A DNA stretch of 5,109 nt from Clostridium sp. AM34-11AC (GTDB lineage: Bacteria; Bacillota; Clostridia; Lachnospirales; Lachnospiraceae), in NCBI RefSeq assembly GCF_003435375.1, contig NZ_QWGL01000065.1, positions 1-5,109 of the forward strand. Direction: 5' to 3'. Shown here in pieces: positions 1 through 5,030 of this stretch. Positions within the stretch are counted from its first letter, which is position 1. The number at the start of each line of letters is the position of its first letter. Below the pieces are notes generated by a model, which was not told the DNA's origin, did no database searches, and saw only the letters and a program-made list of their open reading frames with translations. The translations under genes were made by a program, and so were the position numbers.

Positions 1-986
1 CCAACCGCTTGATTAAGAAGTCTTTTAGAGCATACAACACCCGCCGCCATCTTGAATTTGCGGTACTGCTTGACGGCGAAGTGGTCCGGCTCCCGTTCCT
101 CCAACTGAGAAAAGAGCAGGTCCACCGGGCTTTGATAGGTTTCGTCATCCTCTCTGGCTTCACTGGCATTGATAAGGTCCAGAAGCGTGATGAAGTTCTT
201 TTCTTCCTCCGTGGCCTCGTACCAGATGTAGCCGATCAGTGCGGAATAATAGAGGCGTTCCGCTTTGACCCAAAAATCTTCCGAAGATTTTTCACCTTCG
301 CCCTTCGTGTTCATAATCAGGGCGTTTACCAGCTTTAAGATATCTTTCTCTGACCGAATGTAGGCCAGTGGGTTGTATTTCATGGATTTTCGGAAGTTTA
401 TCAGGTTGAGGCACTTGATACGGTATTTCTTTCGTTCCAGGAAAGTGCCGATCTCCGGCAGCAAGGTTCCTTTCGGATCGGTGCAGACATAGGACGAATG
501 GGCTTGCAGCAACGATGGCTTACAGAAGAACCGCGTCTTGCCGCTGCCGGAACCGCCGATCACCAGAATGTTTTTGTTTCTGGCATACTTCGGCTGCTTT
601 GGACGGCTCGCCATCGTAATCCGCTCCGTCTGCGTCATAGGGATGTTCTGGAAAAAGTCCTTATCCATGTAGGGAGCGATATCTGCCGCCGTACCCCAGC
701 GGGCAGAACCATACTCGATCCCGTGACGGTACTTCTTAGCGTTCTTGCCTTTCAGGTAGACCGCCATGCGAAGGACCACCGCACCGGCTATGCCGATCAG
801 CAGGTCCGTGGGATGGAAACTGAGCCACGGAGAGGAAAGCGCTGCCGTAAAGCCGTCCCCGATGGAAAGCAGCTTGCCGGAGAGGTCAGAACCGGGTGCA
901 AGCCGGAAAGCCTGTGCCAGCTTATCGAAGGGATACACAAACAGAAGATACGGAAGATTCAGCAAAAATAGTTTTTTCACGTTCAT
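1..986 (-). CDS. VirD4/TraG-type conjugal coupling protein (CD1115-like family), 3' end outside window
   Basis: Type IV coupling protein: an inner-membrane ATPase that docks the relaxase-DNA complex to the conjugation channel. Reading the minus strand from the ATG at 986 gives 328 codons with no stop before the window edge. The N-terminus has two hydrophobic segments (about residues 5-20 and 57-79), as expected for the membrane anchor. A perfect Walker A motif, GGSGSGKT, lies at residues 144-151, followed by the family-typical TDPKG (169-173) and NTKGEGEKSSEDFW (226-239). Family members are about 600 residues, so roughly half is present and Walker B is outside. The start overlaps the PcfB stop (ATGA), which supports coupling. 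From residue 317 onward (bases 38-1) the sequence no longer resembles the family, which has a conserved KTAKS-like stretch after MAAG. The identification is sure; the last 38 bases may not belong to the gene. Confidence 0.93.
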   Translation of the reverse strand, partial: MNVKKLFLLNLPYLLFVYPFDKLAQAFRLAPGSDLSGKLLSIGDGFTAALSSPWLSFHPTDLLIGIAGAVVLRMAVYLKGKNAKKYRHGIEYGSARWGTAADIAPYMDKDFFQNIPMTQTERITMASRPKQPKYARNKNILVIGGSGSGKTRFFCKPSLLQAHSSYVCTDPKGTLLPEIGTFLERKKYRIKCLNLINFRKSMKYNPLAYIRSEKDILKLVNALIMNTKGEGEKSSEDFWVKAERLYYSALIGYIWYEATEEEKNFITLLDLINASEAREDDETYQSPVDLLFSQLEEREPDHFAVKQYRKFKMAAGVVCSKRLLNQAV

Positions 987-1474
987 CTCTGCACGCTCCG
1001 ATCTTTGACCTTTACTTTCTCCCGGTCAATGGTACGGTGTTCCGTTTTCTCTGCCGCCTGTTCCTTCGCCTGGGTCAGTCGATCCCGGATGGAGGGCTTT
1101 TCCTCCCGACTCATTTTGCGGCTGGCAAACTCCTGAAATGCCGCTGTGATGGCATCTGCGTCCCGGCTTTTGAAAAAGACCAGGTAACGGGGTTGTTCGG
1201 CGACGGTGTCCTTCTTCAAGGCAAAATCCACATGGTATTTCTTCGCCACACGGGAGAAAGCCTTGATATTCCTGTCGCTGATCTCGATATTGGCAAGACC
1301 GGCGTTCTGGCTGGCAAGCTGTTTAAGGCTCTGCCTGCCGCGGTAGATTTTTGGCTTCTGGCTTTTCTGGATTTCCTCCAGGAACTTTTTGACGGCCTTT
1401 TCAAAGACCTGCTCACTTAGCTTGGCTCCGTCAACAATGAGCGTCACGGCGCCCCGCGTTACTTCCTCCTGCAT
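983..1474 (-). CDS. PcfB family protein (DUF3801), conjugation accessory protein
   Basis: A 163-residue protein of the PcfB/DUF3801 family, which in Gram-positive ICEs and pCF10-like plasmids is encoded immediately before the VirD4-type coupling protein. Its exact biochemical role is not settled; context suggests it assists the coupling protein or the relaxosome. Visible family features are the N-terminal helical segment (residues 1-40), GRQSLKQL (46-53) followed by the NIEI element (62-65), and a core with PRYLVFFKSRDADAI (95-109). The C-terminal 45 residues are strongly charged and probably disordered or coiled. The start ATG directly abuts the upstream RepA stop (TAAATG), and a purine-rich AAAGGGGG within the end of the RepA gene serves as ribosome binding site about 9 bases upstream. 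The stop overlaps the VirD4 start by four bases. Length matches the family. Confidence 0.9.
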   Translation of the reverse strand: MQEEVTRGAVTLIVDGAKLSEQVFEKAVKKFLEEIQKSQKPKIYRGRQSLKQLASQNAGLANIEISDRNIKAFSRVAKKYHVDFALKKDTVAEQPRYLVFFKSRDADAITAAFQEFASRKMSREEKPSIRDRLTQAKEQAAEKTEHRTIDREKVKVKDRSVQR

Positions 1475-2362
1475 TTAGCCTCGCCCCCTTTGCCCGTCCC
1501 CGTACATATCGTGCTGCACCAGGGAAGAATAATAGCTGTTGATGGTGGTCGGGGCGTTATACAGTGCCGCCAGAAGGTATTTCTTGATATTGCGGACATA
1601 GGTGGTGTTGTCCTTCATACAGTCCATGACATACTGAACATGAGAACTGTCCAGCTTCATAAACCGGGACTTTACCACCTCCGCCGGATAATCGTCTCCG
1701 GCAATGCGGATGACTTTGCGGGCAGAACATACGGTATCCACAATCAGGTCAACGATCTCGTCAAGCTGCTCACGGTCGATATGGCTGTCCTGCACCAGAT
1801 AGCTGTACTCGATGTTATCCAAAATCACTTCACGATAACATTCTCTGGCTCCCATCCCATCCGTTCCCATCCTTGCCCCTACGGGGGTAGGGGGATTTGA
1901 TCGGATAGGATTTGATAGTTCCGTACTTGATAAATCAGTTCTTGATGGATAGTTACTTGATTCTTCTTTATTTAATTGGGCGGGTTCTTCCTGAACAGGC
2001 GTGACCAATGTTGGATTTACCTGTACGGGATTTTCCCGTATAGGTTTTTCCTGTGCAGGTGTTGGCTCTTTAGGCTGCTCCAGAATGGTGTACTCGATCG
2101 AACCAAGCTGACCGTTTGCACCTCTCACGCGCTCACGGATCAGATAGCCGTGTTCCTCCAACTCTCGGATGCCGCCGCTGATACTGTCGATGCCGTCCTT
2201 GCAGATACGGGCAAGCCCCTTCATGGTGTAGTCCCAGTTCTCTGGCAGGGACAGCATGAGGGATAGAAGTCCCTTTGCTTTCAGCGACAGGGACATATCC
2301 CGCAGATGATGGTTTGACATGACCGTGTAATCTCTGGTCTTTTCAATGCGAAAAACTGCCAT
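1475..2362 (-). CDS. Replication initiator protein A-like (RepA N-terminal domain, DUF6017-like C-terminus)
   Basis: A 295-residue putative replication initiator of the ICE. Residues 1-95 form a winged-helix region typical of RepA_N-type proteins (FRIEKTRDYTVMSNHHLR, LSLKAKGLLSLMLSLP, then a GLARICKDG helix and an IRELEEHGYL recognition-helix region). Residues 97-156 are a low-complexity pentapeptide-repeat linker: Pro at 102, 107, 112, 117, 122 and 127, then Ser at 135, 140, 145, 150 and 155. Residues about 172-285 form a helical C-terminal domain that I assign from memory to DUF6017. The start at 2362 was chosen because homologs begin with MAVFRIEKT and because AGGAAGGAGG sits 8 bases upstream. 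An upstream in-frame ATG at 2455 would add 31 residues and also has a purine-rich AAAGGGG near it, but the extension looks unlike the family. Replication function is inferred from the domain; a transcriptional-regulator role is the alternative. Confidence 0.87.
   Translation of the reverse strand: MAVFRIEKTRDYTVMSNHHLRDMSLSLKAKGLLSLMLSLPENWDYTMKGLARICKDGIDSISGGIRELEEHGYLIRERVRGANGQLGSIEYTILEQPKEPTPAQEKPIRENPVQVNPTLVTPVQEEPAQLNKEESSNYPSRTDLSSTELSNPIRSNPPTPVGARMGTDGMGARECYREVILDNIEYSYLVQDSHIDREQLDEIVDLIVDTVCSARKVIRIAGDDYPAEVVKSRFMKLDSSHVQYVMDCMKDNTTYVRNIKKYLLAALYNAPTTINSYYSSLVQHDMYGDGQRGRG
1897..2074. repeat. 15-bp tandem-period array within the RepA gene (iteron-like, candidate internal origin)
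   Basis: On the plus strand CC-N6-GG units start at 1990, 2005, 2020, 2035 and 2050: CCTGAACAGG, CCAATGTTGG, CCTGTACGGG, CCCGTATAGG and CCTGTGCAGG. These are exactly 15 bp apart, and most are near-palindromes. In the same 15-bp register TTGAT occurs at 1897, 1912, 1927, 1942 and 1957, with a one-mismatch copy (TTAAT) at 1972. A degenerate copy, GCTCTTTAGG, lies at 2065. The array encodes the Pro- and Ser-pentapeptide linker. RepA_N plasmids and phage lambda O are established cases where the origin repeats lie in the central part of the initiator gene, so an origin role is plausible but inferred. A purely protein-driven pentapeptide repeat is the alternative. Confidence 0.6.
2020..2044. repeat. 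Strong inverted repeat (11-bp arms, 3-base loop) inside the 15-bp array
   Basis: CCTGTACGGGA (2020-2030) and TCCCGTATAGG (2034-2044) pair at 10 of 11 positions around a TTT loop. It spans two adjacent array units and lies inside the RepA coding sequence. It could be a hairpin in the mRNA, a cruciform or protein site at an origin, or simply a by-product of the near-palindromic units. Confidence 0.6.
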
Positions 2363-2370
2363 GCCTGATA

Positions 2371-2380
2371 CCTCCTTCCT
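2371..2380 (-). promoter_or_regulatory. Ribosome binding site deciding the RepA start
   Basis: AGGAAGGAGG on the minus strand, 8 bases before the ATG at 2362. This near-consensus site is the main reason for preferring that start over the in-frame ATG at 2455. Confidence 0.8.
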
Positions 2381-2533
2381 CATGGTTTGAAAAGTGTTGA
2401 TTTTCGGTGTTTCCTCCGTCTGTATCTCTCCCATACCCTTCACATGGGAAAACATCCATGCCCCTTTCGGTTCGTGGCACAGAGGGGAAGGAACAGCGGA
2501 TTTTCCACCTTTTTTGATACAGTTTTCAGTTCC

Positions 2534-3055
2534 CTACAATTCACGGTCTTTGTGGTCATAGCGGAGGTTGCCAGCTATGACCTTCGCATGGTTCTTTATT
2601 TTGATAAATCCCTTGTCCTGGTTCTCCAGGGCCTTTCCGTATCCGGCTTCGGTCAGGAACAGGCGCATTTTATCACCCTTGTATCCCATGGGGGACTCAT
2701 GGGAGAGGACGTCAAAGACGATCATGTGGCGGGTATCGGGATCGAACCGCTCCAGGGCCATGATATCGTGACCGGCCATCTTCTGGGCACCGGATTGCTG
2801 CCTGGCCTCCGCCAACATTTCCCCGATAGTCCTTGCCTTGCCGGGCAGACGGTAATTCTTCTGAACATCCCGGATCACATCCATGCACTCCTTATCGGAG
2901 AGAGGACGGAGCTTTTTCAAAAGGCCTTCCGCCGTGTCCTTCATGGCCTTGTCAGGTGCATAGCGCCAGGTCATGTAAATCTCATTCAGAGCGGCCCCCT
3001 GGCTGGTGCCCTCGACCTGATAGATCATCCTTTTTTCAGCTTCACTTAAATTCAT
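2534..3055 (-). CDS. Conserved ICE-associated protein of unknown function
   Basis: A 173-residue soluble protein that I do not recognise as a named family, although similar proteins seem to accompany Tn1549-like modules. It has no membrane segment or signal peptide. The N-terminal half looks helical and charged (residues 4-68, including RYAPDKAMKD and LRPLSDKECMDVI). The middle carries YRLPGKARTIGEMLAEARQQ (68-87). The C-terminal half has a compact strand-rich region with HMIVFDVLSHESPMGYKGDKMR (110-131) and RLFLTEAGYGKAL (131-143). I see no catalytic signature. The start is supported by AGGAAGGAG 8 bases upstream. It is the first gene of the minus-strand block. A 171-bp gap with no clear terminator separates it from the RepA gene, so cotranscription is likely. 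Two terminator-like hairpins precede it, suggesting leader-level control of it and everything downstream. Confidence 0.8.
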   Translation of the reverse strand: MNLSEAEKRMIYQVEGTSQGAALNEIYMTWRYAPDKAMKDTAEGLLKKLRPLSDKECMDVIRDVQKNYRLPGKARTIGEMLAEARQQSGAQKMAGHDIMALERFDPDTRHMIVFDVLSHESPMGYKGDKMRLFLTEAGYGKALENQDKGFIKIKNHAKVIAGNLRYDHKDREL

Positions 3056-3063
3056 TTATCCGG

Positions 3064-3072
3064 CTCCTTCCT
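3064..3072 (-). promoter_or_regulatory. Ribosome binding site of the unknown ICE gene
   Basis: AGGAAGGAG on the minus strand, 8 bases before the ATG at 3055. It lies just 12 bases downstream, in the minus direction, of the U-tract of the adjacent terminator hairpin. The hairpin could therefore affect both read-through and access to this site. Confidence 0.8.
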
Positions 3073-3084
3073 AAAATGGGCAAT

Positions 3085-3117
3085 AAAAAAGCCACAGGTT
3101 TTTTATGCCTGCGGCTT
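3085..3117 (-). terminator. Rho-independent terminator or attenuator just upstream of the operon
   Basis: On the minus strand AAGCCGCAGG, a 9-base loop, then CCTGTGGCTT form a 10-bp stem with one G-U pair, followed directly by TTTTTT (3085-3090). The mismatch on the plus strand and the lack of a T-tract there set the orientation. The hairpin ends only about 30 bases before the first operon gene at 3055. It is therefore either the end of an upstream transcript or, more interestingly, an attenuator that operon transcripts must pass. Confidence 0.75.
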
Positions 3118-3155
3118 GTGCCATGCTTCGCTTATGTGGGAGCGGAAGACAACAG

Positions 3156-3187
3156 AAAAGGGATACCATTCGTGAAAATAGTATCCC
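3156..3187 (-). terminator. Second terminator-like hairpin in the operon leader
   Basis: On the minus strand GGGATACTATT, loop TTCACG, then AATGGTATCCC form an 11-bp stem with one U-G pair. It is followed by TTTTCTGTT, a weaker U-tract. It precedes the stronger terminator by about 40 bases in the same orientation. It may be a partial terminator, a pause hairpin or one arm of an alternative leader fold. Confidence 0.5.
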
Positions 3188-3284
3188 TGCTCTGTAAACT
3201 TATTCAATTTTTGATGGTTGCATTGTCTGTCACTGTCCACAAAACCTTGATTTTACTTGTTTTTCTCAACCATCCTTATCAAAG

Positions 3285-3299
3285 CCTTGCATTGCAAGG
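3285..3299. repeat. Perfect 15-bp palindrome
   Basis: CCTTGCA-T-TGCAAGG, two 7-base arms around a single T. It lies in noncoding DNA at the left end of a repeat cluster. It could be an operator or recombinase site; nothing visible decides which. Confidence 0.6.
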
Positions 3300-3320
3300 G
3301 TTTCCGGGGTTATTGTGATA

Positions 3321-3402
3321 TGCTCTGAAATTACAGATTGTGGCAAATCAGAGCAAGATTGAGCAAGTTGTTACTACCTGTTAGTAGTAAATTTGGTAGT
3401 AA
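3321..3402. repeat. Clustered inverted and direct repeats at the ICE/AT-rich boundary
   Basis: Inverted repeat TGCTCTGA (3321-3328) / TCAGAGCA (3348-3355). Near-tandem direct repeat GAGCAAGATT (3351-3360) / GAGCAAGTTG (3361-3370). Inverted repeat TTACTAC (3371-3377) / GTAGTAA (3384-3390), with another GTAGTAA at 3396-3402, 12 bp after the previous copy. No gene is supported here. Such clusters fit arm-type integrase sites, an origin of transfer or operators, and I cannot choose among these. Confidence 0.55.
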
Positions 3403-3420
3403 AATGGGGTTAGATCACTA

Positions 3421-3651
3421 CTAAGAATTTTTAATTTCAATTTGTGGCTTACACTCTTTATCTTGAATTTTTTGACGTGTTCCATCAATATGTTCTTCCC
3501 TCCAATCATTCACCATTTTGTAAACACATAAGTTCCGCTGCAAATTATCCAGAAGTTCAATCCCCACATAATTTGTGCAGGAACCTAATGCGAATGAACC
3601 TGTTGCTTTCTTTGAATTTCCGAAACATTGTTTCAGGAATCTATGACTTAA
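3421..3651 (-). pseudogene. Start-less open frame, probable gene remnant
   Basis: A 76-codon minus-strand frame runs from just after a TAG (3652-3654) to a TAG at 3421, followed at once by TAG-free but stop-rich sequence (TAG TAG TGA in a row in the same frame). The translation looks protein-like: residues 18-33 are GSFALGSCTNYVGIEL, and MVNDWREEHIDGTRQ begins at residue 46. No start codon with a ribosome binding site is present. The only internal ATG (residue 46) has no Shine-Dalgarno. Its first bases overlap the end of the AlbA_2 gene by a few nucleotides. I do not recognise the family. It may be the C-terminal remnant of a gene whose 5' part was lost when the AlbA_2 gene arrived, or chance open sequence. 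Confidence 0.35.
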
Positions 3652-4901
3652 CTAATGATATATTTTGTACCCTTGCCTTTTCCTTCCACTGTGATCACAC
3701 CTTTTTCGCACATACCTTTCAGTATCTTTGTTGTCTTTGATTTACCAAAAGGTACATACGGTGCAACTTCGCTGATCGGCTTCAGCATCGTCTTGCTCAA
3801 AAGCTTATAAACTACAATTTCATCTTCTGTCAGATCAGCATTTTTTTCAAATATCGGAAGCACAATTTTTATAGCATTTTCCGAAACTTCAAAATCCGGT
3901 TTTATCAAAGCTTCCGCATAGAGTTGTTTTATTCTTGTAATTCCCGTTCCAAATATCTCTACGAATCCTAATCTATAAAATACATTGGCAAGATTTCTAT
4001 TTCTTAAAGCAGAAAGCTTTCCAAACAGATATTCTTCCTCTGTGATTCCAGACGGTAATCCACCAGGAGAAACAATTTCGATTCGATCATCAAACATCGA
4101 AACTCTGATTTGTGAATCCACATCCCATACTCTATGAATCAGAGCATTGGCGATTGCTTCTCGAAAAGCAGCTTCCGGTATTTTCTCCATTTTCTTTCGA
4201 TCGGCACCTTGTATTACTTCGTATTGATAATAGTCTCTGAATACCTCGATTGCCTTTTCATATACCTCTAAAACCGATACATTTTCAAAGGTTGATCTCT
4301 TTTGAATGATACTGATATTTTCTCCGAATTTGACAATATCAATTCCGGGGAAATGATTTTTATCTGCCAAAATTCCTGCCGCATTATTGAATCCATTTAC
4401 ATCGTCATATAAGTTTAATGTTTTCAGCGTATCCTTATCAAAATTTTCAATCCGTACAGTTTCTTTCAGTTTACGATGTAAAATTTCAAAGGACAGTTCC
4501 TGATCTTTGCAAGGCAATTCTTCAAATCGAATGTTCTTTCCATCCAATACCAGCCTTGAAAACTCCAGAGTGTCTACTTCTATCGTTGCTGTATCATTCC
4601 GCTTGTAGGCTTTCGATTTATATAGATACGGCTTCTGAAGTCCACTTTTCACAGTAAGTTTTATCGTCTGGTCATTATTCTGTATTTCAAGCGTATAGTC
4701 CGGCTGCGGTGTAATGCTGTCATTGATTTTATTTTCAATATCCAGACAAGCTTGCTTGACATCCGGCAAACCTTTTATATTTCCATCATCATCTACACCA
4801 AAAAGAATGGTTCCGCCATCATAATTTGAAAAGGCACTGACTGTTTTTAAAAATGTGTTCGTAATCGTTTCCTTGAACTCCACTATTCTTGTTTCACGCA
4901 T
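3648..4901 (-). CDS. AlbA_2 (Schlafen-type) domain, GHKL-like ATP-binding and winged-helix protein (COG2865-like)
   Basis: A 417-residue putative nucleic-acid-binding regulator or defence-type protein. Residues 5-115 form an AlbA_2/SLFN domain with VEFKE (7-11) and the signature AFSNYDGGTILFGVDDDG (23-40). Residues about 242-350 form the HATPase_c_4-type region, with PEAAFREAIANALIHR (242-257) as the N-box-like helix, SPGGLPSGI (278-286) and NLANVFYRLGFVEIFGTGI (303-321). Residues about 355-417 form a C-terminal winged helix ending in a GKGKGTKY wing. The length is typical. The start was moved to 4901 because GGAGG lies 8 bases upstream and the upstream in-frame ATG at 4955 lies inside the promoter. 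The gene is clearly more AT-rich than the conjugation genes and has its own promoter, indicating separate acquisition. The molecular function of this family is poorly defined; regulator versus phage-defence role is open. Confidence 0.88.
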   Translation of the reverse strand: MRETRIVEFKETITNTFLKTVSAFSNYDGGTILFGVDDDGNIKGLPDVKQACLDIENKINDSITPQPDYTLEIQNNDQTIKLTVKSGLQKPYLYKSKAYKRNDTATIEVDTLEFSRLVLDGKNIRFEELPCKDQELSFEILHRKLKETVRIENFDKDTLKTLNLYDDVNGFNNAAGILADKNHFPGIDIVKFGENISIIQKRSTFENVSVLEVYEKAIEVFRDYYQYEVIQGADRKKMEKIPEAAFREAIANALIHRVWDVDSQIRVSMFDDRIEIVSPGGLPSGITEEEYLFGKLSALRNRNLANVFYRLGFVEIFGTGITRIKQLYAEALIKPDFEVSENAIKIVLPIFEKNADLTEDEIVVYKLLSKTMLKPISEVAPYVPFGKSKTTKILKGMCEKGVITVEGKGKGTKYIIS

Positions 4902-4909
4902 ATCAATCG

Positions 4910-4914
4910 CCTCC
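4910..4914 (-). promoter_or_regulatory. Ribosome binding site deciding the AlbA_2 gene start
   Basis: GGAGG on the minus strand, 8 bases before the ATG at 4901. Confidence 0.8.
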
Positions 4915-4934
4915 ATTTCGTTCTTATTGAATAT

Positions 4935-4963
4935 ATTATATGCAGAAATACGCAAAAAGGCAA
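4935..4963 (-). promoter_or_regulatory. Sigma-70-type promoter of the AlbA_2 gene
   Basis: On the minus strand TTGCCT (4958-4963, four of six to TTGACA), a spacer of exactly 17 bases, and a perfect TATAAT (-10, 4935-4940). The expected start point leaves a leader of about 30 bases before the ATG at 4901. The -35 box overlaps the left arm of the inverted repeat at 4961-4982, so a protein bound there would block the promoter. Confidence 0.75.
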
Positions 4964-4989
4964 TCGTATTTTTTTACGATTGTTTTTTT
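4961..4989. terminator. Perfect inverted repeat with T-tract: terminator and/or operator
   Basis: CAATCGTA (4961-4968) and TACGATTG (4975-4982) are perfect 8-base arms around six T. On the plus strand seven T follow (4983-4989), a terminator arrangement. On the minus strand CC and TTTTT follow, so it could also stop transcripts entering from the right. Because it overlaps the -35 box of the AlbA_2 gene it could alternatively be an operator. AT-rich loops favour a terminator; the promoter overlap favours an operator. Both may hold. Confidence 0.55.
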
Positions 4990-5030
4990 GATTGTCTTGT
5001 ATTCATAATGTGAACTTCCTCGATAATTAA

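Noticed and set aside
1..40. Firm call of a group II intron 5' end
   Set aside because: GTGTTG only partly fits GUGYG, and no further intron structure is visible within 38 bases. Kept as a hypothesis in the findings.
1216..1416. 66-codon minus-strand frame inside the PcfB gene
   Set aside because: Overlaps the DUF3801 gene in another frame, and its Arg/Ser-rich translation is typical of a shadow.
1897..2074. CRISPR array
   Set aside because: The 15-bp units are contiguous without spacers, lie in frame within a coding sequence and are too short and variable.
1475..2455. 326-residue RepA form starting at 2455
   Set aside because: The extension of 31 residues is unlike the family, and AGGAAGGAGG is placed ideally for the start at 2362. 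The nearby AAAGGGG leaves some doubt.
9..3318. Long plus-strand open frames across the conjugation block (for example 498-971, 896-1420, 2387-3049, 2833-3318)
   Set aside because: They are antisense to well-supported minus-strand genes, lack ribosome binding sites and give compositionally odd proteins.
3190..3420. Promoter of the conjugation operon
   Set aside because: Candidate boxes such as TTGAAT with TACTAT at 18-base spacing match only four of six each and fall in a hairpin. No convincing pair was found.
3621..3638. Hairpin after the AlbA_2 gene (CCGAAAC / GTTTCAGG) as its terminator
   Set aside because: Only a 7-bp stem with a three-base loop, and no T-tract follows on the minus strand.
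3648..4955. Longer form of the AlbA_2 protein starting at 4955
   Set aside because: The extra 18 codons contain the -10 box (4935-4940), and there is a consensus ribosome binding site for the ATG at 4901.
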